DNA from: Metellina segmentata
Lineage: Eukaryota; Arthropoda; Arachnida; Araneae; Tetragnathidae
Assembly (NCBI GenBank): GCA_947359465.1
Contig: OX375872.1
Coordinates: forward strand, 142,866,171-142,930,170
DNA length: 64,000 nucleotides
Reading direction: 5' to 3'
Shown here: in pieces, positions 35,491 to 46,825 of the stretch
Numbering within the stretch: the first letter of the stretch is position 1
How the letters are laid out: every line of letters starts with the position of its first letter
Made by a program: the position numbers and the translations under genes
The notes under the pieces: generated by a model
Database searches by the model: none
Told to the model about the DNA's origin: nothing
The model's input: only the letters and a program-made list of their open reading frames with translations

Positions 35491-35503
35491 TAAAAAGACT
35501 TGA

Positions 35504-35831
35504 GATAGTTAGGTATTTTAATTAAGGTAGCACTCGAGCAACACATCGGGCTATTGACGACGATTGAGGGAAACCTAAAGCATACAACCCTGAAGGGAAA
35601 TATCCGATGACAACATATCGTACTTTTGAACCAAGGTCAAATGACAACGTCCTACATGAGATTACACCCTACTCCCCAAACTTCCACATCAAGCCAACGT
35701 GAGGACATTTGAGGCTCAGACAGATTTAACGTGCACCAGCGCCCTTTTTACACGTCGGTCTTTGATTGGATTCGACGTCGAAACCCTCTGGTTGCTAATC
35801 TTTTACACTCCCTTCTAGGCTACAACGACCC
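35504..35831 (-). repeat. SINE type A, full length, 13-bp target-site duplication
   Basis: Flanked by TAAAAAGACTTGA (35491-35503; 35832-35844). Body carries an extra AT-rich insertion near 35570. Confidence 0.92.
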
Positions 35832-35844
35832 TAAAAAGACTTGA

Positions 35845-36842
35845 ATTTTCACACCTAGTGTGTAAACTAATTTCTTATAAATACTTAGTAAATTTCTACG
35901 GTATTGTAAATTTTATTCCAAAAGAAGGAGTTACTAAATATTGAAACTCCTTCGTAACTGTTGGCGCTTCCATGTATTACGTCTTTTGAGTAACAGTACG
36001 TGACAATATCAGATTCTGCGGGTTGAATCCCTTATCGACGATTTACAATTCAAATGCACTGGCAAAAGATATGGTTCTGGGAAAACTAAGAGGGAAAATT
36101 AAACTATCTAAACTTAGCTCGGTAAGTGTATTTTTCATGAAATCTAATATCATAAAAAATCTTAAGACTGGCGAACTTCACCAGTATTAAATTCAATGCA
36201 TTCTGATCTGGAAACACTAAACACTCGTATCTTAAAAGTTTTGACTTGGATTTTCTATCAATTGACTTTCCCTTCGGGTATTATCCCGGACTAATGCCAA
36301 TATCCCGTTGTGTTTCACCAGTGCAACTTTAATTAAAAATTGCCTTCATATTAAGAGATTCCCGTGGCTAAGTGGTTTTGCCCATTGCACTAGTGTAATC
36401 ATAGAAAAGGTATAAAAAGATCGATCAGTGTGATAACCTTTTATATGTCCAGGATCATGTGACCAAAACTAAAAGTAACGTGACCCTTAAACTGCTGTCG
36501 TCTACCAGGAGGAAACAAACTTTTTTCATCTGTTTGGTCCACTTGACGGGAAAAGACGACCACCCATTGATTCATCATCTGATTTGTCCGCGCGACGTAG
36601 TAAGACTTTGACGATTTCGCCATTTTTGTCGCCATTCTTTAGAAAAGCGGCACACAATACCATGTAATAAAGCGTTATATCGCCAAACTAGGCGATACAA
36701 TACCAAATCCTACATCTATGTCGACTTTTCACAGAGCATTCACGTACATGTTGTTAACACTTTTCTCTCTCGAACGCTCATAATAATAATGCTCAGTCTA
36801 CTTATATTGCAGATATACTACCAATCTACCAGTGTAGGCTGA
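35845..36842. other. intergenic DNA
   Basis: A SINE A tail fragment lies at 36272-36340. A 64-codon minus frame at 36441-36635 (starting MATKMAKSSKSYYVARTNQM) has no recognised motif. No clear gene. Confidence 0.45.
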
Positions 36843-36966
36843 GCAAGTTATGTTTCTCTCTTTTGTGTCAATAAAGCTTTCTTTTTGTGTGTGTGTCACA
36901 TTAAATTGATGTTGTTTTGCAAAGCTTGGTCAAATTTGACTTTGCGCTATGAAAACCCCAACCAAC
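36843..36966 (+). repeat. SINE type C
   Basis: Runs from a TTTCTCTCTTTTGTGTCAAT start to GCGCTATGAAAACCCCAACC. Includes GCAAAGCTTGGTCAAATTTG. Confidence 0.7.
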
Positions 36967-37044
36967 CATTTAATAAATTTACTAGGGATATTTTATATCT
37001 GCTTATTATTACTGTACACACGTATGTTTAATTTTCATTCAATA

Positions 37045-37225
37045 GGGTAGTGCACGTTAAATCTGTAGTGGCTTCTGCTGTCCTCACATTGACGTGGTGT
37101 GGTAGCTTGGGAAATGGGACGCCAGGTCAGATGTGACCGCGTCAACAAAACTACGTGTCATCCTCCAAAAATCCTCTCCTTGTTTGATCCCGGTCCGTCA
37201 CCAATACCCCTTTTGTTGCTCCATA
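37045..37225 (+). repeat. SINE type A, cut by a Tc1 element
   Basis: Headless body that stops at TTTTGTTGCTCCA where the Tc1 terminus begins; the expected SINE end is not found after the Tc1 copy. Confidence 0.8.
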
Positions 37226-37227
37226 TA

Positions 37228-37769
37228 CACTATATGGACAAAAGTATTTAGACACTGCATGGGTTTTCAGAAAAACTGCTTTATTATTCTATTTAGCAAT
37301 ACGTAGGCCCTCCCTTTGCTTGTATTACAGATGCAAAACGTCGAGGCATACTTTCAACAAGTTCTTTGTTAGTATGGGCAGGAATAGCTTTTCATGCCTC
37401 TTAGAAGGCTGTGCGAAGAGATTTTTGTGAATATGGGTGAGCGTGGCGGTGTCGTACTCGTCGCTCCAGTTTGTCGGATCGGATTGAGATCGGGGCTCTG
37501 AACAGGCCAGTCAAGCAAATTTACCTAATTTTCAGTTTTGCAGTATGCCATGGAGCTCCAAGTTGTTGGTAGAAACAACCATCATCGTGTAATATTGCCA
37601 CAGTGTTGGGAAGGCTGAATTATCCAGAACGTCGAGGTACACGTTAGCGTTCATGGTACCAGGGACATAAAGGAATTTGCCGAGTTCTAACCAGGAAAAA
37701 CCACCCCACAAAGAGATGTATCCTCCTCAGGATTTCTGAAATCCAAATATTTTTGTCCGATATAGTGTG
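37228..37769 (-). mobile_element. Tc1 element, internally deleted, with transposase remnant
   Basis: The ends CACTATATGGACAAAAGTAT (37228) and the inverted match at 37744-37769 are the widespread Tc1-type termini. The minus strand keeps fragments of the C-terminal catalytic half (SLWGGFSW, then LDVLDNSAFPTLWQ, later LVESMPRRF), with several frame changes. Confidence 0.88.
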
Positions 37770-37792
37770 TATTTCAGGTAATTGCTCGCGCA

Positions 37793-38178
37793 TTGTATAA
37801 AATACACAAGAATAAAACAATTATGTATCCACAAAACTTTTATTTGTTTCATGAATAGGAGAGAAATGCTTTCTCAGATTGTTTATTCTTTCAGTTGTAA
37901 CTGACTGAATAGGAAGTCTTTTTTGGTCCATATATACTGTATGTGGACAAAAACAAAATCACCAAATAGGGAAAACAACTGCAATTTTTTTACGATTTTT
38001 TTTGGATTATGTCAAAATTACAAAAAATTAGTGGATAGCAGCTTGAAAAAAGTATTAAGTCGTCCGCTGTTTACAGCATCTGAAAGAATGAACAAATTGA
38101 GAAAGCATTTCCCTCTTATTCATGAAACAAATAAAAGTTTTGTGGATACATAATTGTTTTATTCTTGTGTATTTTAAT
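37793..38178. repeat. inverted repeat, arms about 100 bp
   Basis: Arms 37793-37895 and 38077-38178 match at roughly 95 percent by eye around ACAATTATGTATCCACAAAA, with a 180-bp loop. Weaker pairing continues outward (GAGCAATTACC). The right arm lies upstream of the Tc3-like remnant; the left arm looks like an inverted extra copy of that leader. Confidence 0.85.
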
Positions 38179-38239
38179 ACAATGCTTGAATACAATGCTT
38201 GGATACAATGCTGTGTACATTGCGCGACTGTATACGATG

Positions 38240-39125
38240 CGTGAGCAATTACCAGTAACTGAACAAGGCAAAATACTAGCTTAAAGATGCTGGTTACAAT
38301 AGTGCAGAAATTGCATGAAAAATTGGAAGATTGAAGGCTGTAGTTAACTGCTTTCTCTGTAAGCCTGGTAGCTAACAAAACACTGAACAGGAAGGCCATA
38401 GATAATATCTTCAAGGCAAGAGAGGCAGATCCAGAGGCTCGCTTGCAAGCAAAAAATATTTTCCTCGCAAATTAAAGATGAGATGCAGTTAACCTGTACC
38501 AGCCGGACGATAAGAAATTCAATGCATAGAAATACAAATGTTGTGTACAAGAAGTTAACAGGAAAACCTATACTTTCAAAGCGGGAATGTTGATTTACAT
38601 TTAAAGTTAGTCCGGAAACATTTAACGGCTTGAACCATCTGGAATGATGTGGTGTTTTCGGACGATAAAAAGCTTCATTTAGATGGCTAGACGAATGTAA
38701 GTTTTACTGGTATGATCTGGCGTAAAGAACACCAACTTTTTTCAAAATGCCAATTCGGAGGGGGAACTGTCAAGGTTTGGGCCGCCTTTGAAGCCGGTGG
38801 TTAAACTGAAACTATTTTTGTCAATAACAAAATTAATTCAGTGTTATATCAGAACATGCTGGCAGTTAGTTTGCTGCCGGTTGCTCCTCTGATTACATCA
38901 GGCGATTGGACAAGACAATGCATCTGTACATCTTAGTGCACCACAAAACCCTGGATGAAAGCGAACGCGGTAAAAACTCTTCAATGGCCATCTTGGAGTT
39001 CCTACCTGAATCCAATGGATAACTTTTGGGGTATTCTAGCTCGAGATTTTTACAAGAATGTGTGACAGTATTGATCAAGTCTGATCTATCCGTCTATAAT
39101 ATCTAAAAAATGCAATTAAGAATTC
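38240..39125 (+). pseudogene. Tc3-like transposase, heavily decayed
   Basis: Fragments in three frames: first catalytic region VFSDDKKLHLDG (about 38650); FSKCQFGGGTVKVWAAF (about 38740-38790); second site GQDNASVHLS (about 38905); third site SSYLNPMDNFWGILARD (about 38995-39050), where the expected Glu is Asp. At least eight stops or frame changes. DDE transposase of the Tc3 branch by motif. Confidence 0.85.
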
Positions 39126-39530
39126 TTGGAACATTGACCCGGCACCTAGTAAGCTCTGTTAGGTTTTATGAACCGAAGATTATAATACAATAATAGAAAA
39201 AAAAGAGGTTCCCACACATATCACTTACTAAAGAATAAATCATATCGACTCTACTTTTTCCAACTTCAACTGTATGGCAATTTCTCTAATTTCTTACAAA
39301 ATTTTACATAATATAACTAAACTTAAATGTATTTTTTGCTGTGATTTCATTATATATATCATGAAGTATCCTTACATTATATAAAAATATGATACATATT
39401 TCTTGTCTGGTCATCTTTTTTTGCGATGTTATACTTTTTTTCCATTATTCATATAGATATAGATAATTGGAAAGCCAATCTTCTGAACTTCCCCTTCGTC
39501 AATGCACAGGTCGACAATAGAGACTGTTTT
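39126..39530. other. AT-rich spacer
   Basis: No recognised content; no partner terminus for the Tc3-like copy is visible here. Confidence 0.45.
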
Positions 39531-40464
39531 AAACTATATTAAACCACCTACAAATCGCATATTAGAGTCGCGCTGGGCAGACCATATTGGAAACACTACA
39601 ATACGAACCCGAGAGCAACGGAAGCCACAAAGCGTCCGGACGTAATTGAGGAGATTATCCGGACAACGCACGGTAAAATCGGATATGGATTTGAGGCCAG
39701 CATTTATTGGAGAGACCGGCCCAACTCCGATTACGCGATAATTCCAGAAACTTGGTACTTGGCACGATGGAATTGTATGTGGCAGAGCAGCGAGCCAATA
39801 TGCAAGCCCGTTAAGTGAGGCAATCTGAAAACCATGCGACACACCCCCGCCAACGAACCAGCCCCTCAAAACCACCCCTTCTCCAAAGGCGAATAGGAAA
39901 TACGATTACCAGCCCCAATGTCGCCAGTGAAGCAGTTAAATCCACCTAACTTCGATCTTCGGGTACCATTAGGGACTCGGCCTATCATCAATTTCCTACT
40001 TGGCTTCTAAACCAACAACAGCCTTGTCGAGGCTCGGAAATTCCGTGTTATTTACATAGAGGAGGACTGGCTTCCCCTCCGATCTCATTGCCTGGGCTGC
40101 TGGGATTCCCTGAATCCGATTCCCCATTGTTTCAGCCTTCTTTCGTTCAGATGGGGGTAGGAATTTTTCCAAATTAGGCTAATTTGAAATTGAAATTCGC
40201 GAGAAAACCCATTAAGGTGATCAAAGCCCTCTAATTTCACAAGCCGCTCGCGCTGTTCAAATAGGGTAAATCGATGACTTCTCACTTTGAAGATTTTTAC
40301 CCCCGACCGCTGGGGAGGGAACGTGATTAATAGGTCAGGCCGTGTTAATGGGTTCGCTTTACCTTTAGCGGTCGGAGTTGAGAGCGTTTCTTGAAAGACA
40401 AAAGTTTTTGGAAAACTGGTTTCGTTTCTTCCGCGCGGTTTGTCTTCGACGCCGGGAACTCGTT
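39531..40464. other. GC-richer single-copy island, possible exon or conserved non-coding DNA
   Basis: This stretch is markedly richer in G, C and CpG than its surroundings and matches no repeat in the window. A plus frame without a start (39540-39812) reads through KRPDVIEEIIRTTHGKIGYG and WYLARWNCMWQ to a stop. The opposite strand is also open for 113 codons from an ATG (39875-39534). I recognise neither. The right part (40150-40380) has several TAATTT-type homeobox-like sites and no frame. Ends at a SINE. Confidence 0.4.
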
Positions 40465-40615
40465 GAATCGGGTGCCATCAGGGGTGTTGCCTCGTCATCT
40501 GACCGTGGTTCCAAATTACTCGGTATTGTCCTCGGGCATTTCCCTTCGGATTTGATCGCGGACCGTCGACTATAGACCGTTTTGTGAAAATAATTAAATA
40601 CATACCTACCGGGTA
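40465..40615 (+). repeat. SINE A/B 3' half
   Basis: GGGGTGTTGCCTCGTCATCT to an ACATACCTACC tail. Confidence 0.85.
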
Positions 40616-40649
40616 CTCATTGACAGGAGGTTGGTTTGTAATATGACAT

Positions 40650-41385
40650 TTGGTAATTGGTTATTTTTGGTTATTTTTAATTTACGTCGTACAAGAGCAA
40701 CCATTGACGACGGTCCGGGATCAATCCCCTAAGGGAAAAGTCCGACGACAACACGTAATTTTGAACCTTGTTCAGATGACGAGGCAACAATTTGGTATTG
40801 GGTATTTTTAATTAACGTCACACTTGAGCAGTTGGTATTGTGTTTAATTTTCATTAACGTCACACTAGAACAATGCAGAGGGCTATTGGTAACGGTCCAG
40901 GATCAATCCCCCAAGGGAAAGAACCAAGGCAATGGCAATTTTAGTTAACGTCATACTAGAGTTACACAACGGGCTATTGACGACGGTCCGAGATCAGTCC
41001 TTTAAGGGAAAGATCCGAGGACAACGCCTCGTAATTTTGAACCACGGTCAGATGACGAATGGAAAGAAACAAGGACACCACATAATTTTGAACCATGGAC
41101 AAATGAAGAGGCAACACCTGAGCTGGCACCTCTTTCTCAAAGGTCACATCGGACACAGCTGCAGAGGTTTAAAATTACGTGTTGTTGTGCTCGGATCATT
41201 CCTTTGATATTAATCTTGGATCGTCGGCGCGTCATCTGACCGTGGTTCGAAATTACGTGGAGTTGTCCTTGGGTCTTTGCCTTAGGGATTGTCCCCGGAC
41301 GGTTGTCAATTGCTCGTTGTGTTTCGCCAATGTTACGTTAATTAAAATATACCTATCTACCTACGCACCAAGTTATGAGAAATGA
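40650..41385. repeat. cluster of nested SINE fragments
   Basis: Minus fragments at 40650-40790, 40797-40930 (two tail starts), 40931-41060 (type B) and 41061-41135, then plus fragments at about 41160-41225 and 41226-41375 ending in ACCTATCTACCTACG. The order indicates repeated insertion into one older copy. Confidence 0.75.
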
Positions 41386-41679
41386 CGTGAAGTCAATGTT
41401 CCTACTTAAAAAAAGAAAGCTCTACTGACATAGAAAAAGGTAGGAAGGTATTTTAATTAACGTCATACTGTAGTAAAACAGCGTGCTATTGACGACGGTC
41501 CGCGATCAAAGATTTGAGGACAACATTAGGTAATATTAAACCACGTTCATATGACAGGCAACACTTGATCTGGCACCCCACTCTCCAATATTCTACACCT
41601 CGCCAACGTGAGGACATTTGAGGCCACGACAAATTTAACGTGCACCTGCCCCCTTTGTACACGATGGTTGGATTCGAAC

Positions 41680-42441
41680 TACGGATGCGACCACGAAACA
41701 CTGATGTTCAATATTAAACATCGATGTTGATAATACATCGCCCCAAAATCATGGATGTTTTTAATCATCCATGTATTTAAATTTTTTTTCTATTTTTTAA
41801 AACTTGTTTAGTAGCCTTTAACATTATTGTTGTCCCGGAGTGTGTGTGTGGAAGATTTAATTTGTCAACTGTCGTGTTTATTAATTTAGAACTAAGATTT
41901 TTTTTAACTGTCAAAACAAAGTCAAACAAATTAATAAGAACAATTATCAAATCTTTTGTTTTCAAATTGAATAATAAAAAAGAAAATAATCTTTACAACA
42001 ATTTCAAATAGGTGCTACTAACTATAAATATAAGTAGGTAGGTACTTAACAATAATTATTGTTAGTTATTAATAATTATTTATCAACTTATGGGGAGGGG
42101 AACAAAAACTTATTTTTTATCTGCTGCAAATAAAAAATATTGGGGCCTATAATTATTATACGCCCCAATATTTGTTATTTACAGTTTGTAAAAAAAAAGT
42201 TTATTAACTTTCTCCCCCTTAAGCTGACTCCTTTTTTCACTAACCGTCCCACCAGCTAGGAGAAAAGCTCTTTCTGATGGGACGGATGTCGCCATCGCTG
42301 ACAAATATTTAGCTGCACGGTTATTTTTAAAATTTTTACAATTGTACTTTTTTCATTCAAAAATAAAACATCGACAACGTAAAAACATTGGCTCCAATAA
42401 ATCGATGTTTTGCAAACATCGAAATCGATGTCGCATCCCTA
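41680..42441 (-). mobile_element. hAT-type transposon, non-autonomous
   Basis: An 8-bp duplication, ATTCGAAC (41672-41679; 42442-42449), flanks ends TACGGATGCGAC and GTCGCATCCCTA, i.e. inverted TASGGATGCGAC. Eight-base duplications and such ends are typical of hAT. The 762-bp length is too short for an active copy. Confidence 0.9.
42190..42312 (-). pseudogene. hAT transposase C-terminal dimerisation remnant
   Basis: The minus strand reads MATSVPSERAFLLAGGTVSE then KRSQL. SxPSERxF...AG...KRS is the signature of the hAT dimerisation domain. Nothing of the RNase-H-like core is left. Confidence 0.85.
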
Positions 42442-44513
42442 ATTCGAACTCGCAACCCTCCGTTTCCTAGTCTATTCCTCTTCCAACCAGGCTACCGTAC
42501 CAACCCTGAAAAACAACCATTTAAGGATCAAACGTGATAGAAATCGAACCCGTGCCACCTACAGCTCCGAGATTGACGATAAAACTACATCAAATTCGTC
42601 TCCGATAGACACTCGATTAATCGAAGCTCGAATAAAACATCGACAACGTAAAAACATTGGCTCCAATAAATCGATGTTTTGCAAACATCGAAATCGATGT
42701 CGCATCCCTAATTCGAACTCGCAACCCTCCGTTTCCTAGTCTATTCCTCTTCCAACCAGGCTACCGTACCAACCCTGAAAAACAACCATTTAAGGATCAA
42801 ACGTGATAGAAATCGAACCCGTGCCACCTACAGCTCGCAGATTGACGATAAAACTACATCAAATTCGTCTCCGATAGACACTCGATTAATCGAAGCTCGA
42901 ATAAAACATCGACAACGTAAAAACATTGGCTCCAATAAATCGATGTTTTGCAAACATCGAAATCGATGTCGCATCCCTAATTCGAACTCGCAACCCTCCG
43001 TTTCCTAGTCTATTCCTCTTCCAACCAGGCTACCGTACCAACCCTAAAAAACAACCATTTAAGGATCAATAGTGATAGAAATCGAACCCGTGCCACCTAC
43101 AGCTCGCAGATTGACGATAAAACTACATCAAATTCGTCTCCGATAGACACTCGATTAATCGAAGCTCGAATAAAACATCGACAACGTAAAAACATTGGCT
43201 CCAATAAATCGATGTTTTGCAAACATCGAAATCGATGTCGCATCCCTAATTCGAACTCGCAACCCTCCGTTTCCTAGTCTATTCCTCTTCCAACCAGGCT
43301 ACCGTACCAACCCTAAAAAACAACCATTTAAGGATCAATAGTGATAGAAATCGAACCCGTGCCACCTACAGCTCGCAGATTGACGATAAAACTACATCAA
43401 ATTCGTCTCCGATAGACACTCGATTAATCGAAGCTCGAATAAAACATCGACAACGTAAAAACATTGGCTCCAATAAATCGATGTTTTGCAAACATCGAAA
43501 TCGATGTCGCATCCCTAATTCGAACTCGCAACCCTCCGTTTCCTAGTCTATTCCTCTTCCAACCAGGCTACCGTACCAACCCTGAAAAACAACCATTTAA
43601 GGATCAAACGTGATAGAAATCGAACCCGTGCCACCTACAGCTCCGAGATTGACGATAAAACTACATCAAATTCGTCTCCGATAGACACTCGATTAATCGA
43701 AGCTCGAATAAAACATCGACAACGTAAAAACATTGGCTCCAATAAATCGATGTTTTGCAAACATCGAAATCGATGTCGCATCGCTAATTCGAACTCGCAA
43801 CCCTCCGTTTCCTAGTCTATTCCTCTTCCAACCAGGCTACCGTACCAACCCTGAAAAACAACCATTTAAGGAGCAAACGTGATAGAAATCGAACCCGTGC
43901 CACCTACAGCTCGCAGATTGACGATAAAACTACATCAAATTCGTCTCCGATAGACACTCGATTAATCGAAGCTCGAATAAAACATCGACAACGTAAAAAC
44001 ATTGGCTCCAATAAATCAATGTTTTGCAAACATCGAAATCGATGTCGCATCCCTAATTCGAACTCGCAACCCTCCGTTTCCTAGTCTATTCCTCTTCCAA
44101 CCAGGCTACCGTACCAACCCTGAAAAACAACCATTTAAGGATCAAACGTGATAGAAATCGAACCCGTGCCACCTACAGCTCGCAGATTGACGATAAAACT
44201 ACATCAAATTCGTCTCCGATAGACACTCGATTAATCGAAACTCGAATAAAACATCGACAACGTAAAAACATTGGCTCCAATAAATCGATGTTTTGCAAAC
44301 ATCGAAATCGATGTCGTATCCCTAATTCGAACTCGCAACCCTCCATTTCCTAGTCTATTCCTCTTCCAACCAGGCTACCGTACCAACCCTGAAAAACAAC
44401 CATTTAAGGATCAAACGTGATAGAAATCGAACCCGTGCCACCTACAGCTCGCAGATTGACGATAAAACTACATCAAATTCGTCTCCGATAGACACTCGAC
44501 TAATCGAAGCTCG
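42362..44513 (+). repeat. satellite: eight 269-bp units from a hAT/SINE junction
   Basis: AATAAAACATCGACAACG starts units at 42362, 42631, 42900, 43169, 43438, 43707, 43976 and 44245, each exactly 269 apart; the array ends at 44513. Every unit has the last 80 bp of the hAT element, the target sequence, the SINE head and about 125 bp of flank. Units differ at few sites. The flank portion contains a B-box-like GGTTCGATTTC on the minus strand. Confidence 0.99.
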
Positions 44514-44598
44514 AATCACCTAGGTTCTCCTGAACGTAGTTTCCTTTAGATTGCATCATCGGTTACAGTTTGGATTAAGTGAATAGCGGAGAGATTTA

Positions 44599-45863
44599 CA
44601 GGGGTTGGACAAAATAATATGAACACCTGTGAAAAAATAGCACTCGAAAGAAACCTCTCGCATACTATTGCCCTCTAGCGGTGAAGGATGCCACCTAGCG
44701 GATGAGAAAGTACACACATCAGTCTGCTACTAGCAGTGATAGAAGTCGGATGCGAAATATATTTCTGTGTTAAAATTGCGTTATGGCTGACCTCTCTGAT
44801 ATCGAAAGAGGCATGATTGTTGGGGCCCGTCTTGCTGGAGACTCAGTAACGATAACGGCCACCCTTCTAGGTGTTGGGAGAAGTACAGTGTCGACTGTAA
44901 TGCCAGCATATTTGAAACAGGGAAAAACATCATCAAAAAAGTACATCAGTGGTCGAAAATCGAAGCTCAATGAGAGACAGAAAATTTTTAAAGCGGATTG
45001 TGGAAAAAAAAATAACAAGTCAACAGCATCCTAGATAACATCTGAGATGAACACACATCTACAGGAAGCAGTTTCATCAAAAACTATCCGGCGTGAACTG
45101 CATATGGCAAATATTCATGGTAGAGCATCTATTTCAAAACCATTGATTACACCATGCAATGCCTTGAAGCGACGAATATGGTGTCGCGAGCATAAAAATT
45201 GGACATAACAACAATGGGAGAATGAATATGGTCGGACGAATCGTCGTTCACATTATTCCCGACAAATGAACGTGTTTACGTTTGGAGAACGCCACCAGAA
45301 GCCTATCAAGTTGACTGTCTTCGGCCTACGGTTAAGCATGGCGGCTGTTCAGTGATGATCTGGGGTGCGTTATCTTATCGTGGTCTTGGTTCACTTATTC
45401 TTCTGAATGGCCGAGTTACAGGTGAGGATTATGTCAGTCTTCTGGCCGACCATCTTCACCCAATGGTGCAAACTGTGTTTCCTGATAAACGACCAATCTT
45501 CCAAGATGATAATGCTCCCATTCACACCTGTGGAATTGCCCGAGACTGATTTTATGAACACGACGATGAAATAGAGCACCTCATCTGTCCCCCTTAGTCC
45601 CCTGATCTCAATATAATTGAACCTTTTTGGGGTAGTTTGGAAAACAAGCTGCGTAGTCGATATCTACTCCAAGGACACTTTCTGAATTAGGGACTTTTTT
45701 GCAATTTGAGTGGGAACGTATCCCTCTGAATGTTGTACGTGACTTGTTTTTGTCCATTCCACGTCGGATACAAGCTGCAATTCATGCAAAAGGAGGACCA
45801 ATGGCCTATTAATAAAAAAAATTATATTTTCACAGGTGTTCACATTATTTTGTCCAACCCCTG
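44599..45863 (+). mobile_element. Tc1-like element, full length, inactive
   Basis: CAGGGGTTGGACAAAATAAT at 44599 and its inverted match ending 45863 (about 36 bp, one mismatch), each flanked by TA. Length 1,265 bp. Confidence 0.96.
44783..45812 (+). pseudogene. Tc1-like transposase with stops and frameshifts
   Basis: ATG 44783 opens MADLSDIERGMIVGARLAGD, followed by helix-turn-helix LLGVGRSTVSTVM. The frame breaks near 45034. The first catalytic site falls around 45236 in a shifted frame (WSDESSF-like). The second, IFQDDNAPIHT, is intact at about 45495-45527. The third, SPDLNIIEPFWGSLE, is at about 45598-45642 after a stop. The end is KGGPMAY and a stop at 45812. All catalytic residues appear present but no frame joins them. 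Confidence 0.92.
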
Positions 45864-45865
45864 TA

Positions 45866-46119
45866 CATTTCAATGCGTTATTTTAGTCCTATTTCCACGC
45901 TCCACTACACAGTCTACAGATCGGAGAGGATAACGTTAAGGGACCCCTAACAGGGCAGTGTGGACATGCGAAATCCCGGCGCAATTAAAGAGCTTGCAAA
46001 GATAATGCTCTATCGACCTAAGCGGAAACGATGGTTCGAGATTTGAGCTAACGTAAATTATCTAATACACGAATAAGAATTAGGCTTTCCATTCGAAGAT
46101 GAGACTACCACTACATATG
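45866..46119. other. spacer
   Basis: Continues the unique sequence at 44514-44598 once the Tc1 copy is ignored. Nothing recognised. Confidence 0.4.
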
Positions 46120-46360
46120 TGGTTAAGTAGGTAATTAACGTAGCATTGGACGTAATTTTGAATCCTGGTCAGATGACGAGGCAACACCTTAATTGGCACC
46201 CCACTCTCCAAACTTCGACACCACGCCAAGGTGAGGCCAATTGAGGCCACAACAGATTTACCGTGCATTATCTCCTTTTTTACACGAAGGTCTCATTGGA
46301 TTCGAACTTGCAACGCTCTGATTGCCAATCAGTTACTCTTCCAACTAGGCTACCTCTACC
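46120..46360 (-). repeat. SINE type A, internally deleted
   Basis: Tail GTAGGTAATTAACG, then about 75 bp of body missing, then body and head through TTCCAACTAGGCTACC. Confidence 0.83.
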
Positions 46361-46825
46361 CCATAATTGAGGAGAAACAGGAGTAATGATATAGAAAACT
46401 GAAAGGTATAGATAGATATGTTTAGTTATCTGTTATTATTATACTGCATTCGTATTGGTGTAACACAATGACCAACCACTCAATGCAATAAAGGGACTTT
46501 CTATGCACACTTGCAATGTATCCCCATTTTGAAAAAAAGGTAGGTGTTTAGTTGGCTTTATGTACTCTAGAAAAATGCTCCCAAATCAAGATTAAATCAC
46601 ACATTCATCATTCACTAATACACTATGCCTAAGCAGTATCGATAGGTTGGTTCTTTTTTATATTGACTGATTAGCTAAAAACAAGACATACATGTAATGA
46701 ACACACACGCAATAAAATTTTTTACTAAAGTAGAAAAGAGAAACATACATTCAAGGGGTAAGTAACCGGATTCAAAACAGCAAATCTATGTCATGAATTA
46801 ATGTGTGTGTATAAATGTAATTATT
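46361..46825. other. intergenic DNA with SINE C remnant
   Basis: A type C minus fragment lies at about 46640-46745 (AAGACATACATGTAATGAAC...AAAATTTTTTACTAAAGTAG). Otherwise unremarkable. Confidence 0.45.

Larger units (their letters stand above)
41440..42505 (-). repeat. SINE type A interrupted by a hAT element
   Basis: Tail and body 41440-41679; the head resumes at 42442 (GCAACCCTCCGTTTCC...AACCAGGCTACC). The break falls in the B box. Confidence 0.9.

Noticed and set aside
42362..44513. CRISPR array
   Set aside because: Regular 269-bp period, but units are identical throughout with no variable spacers, and the context is eukaryotic.
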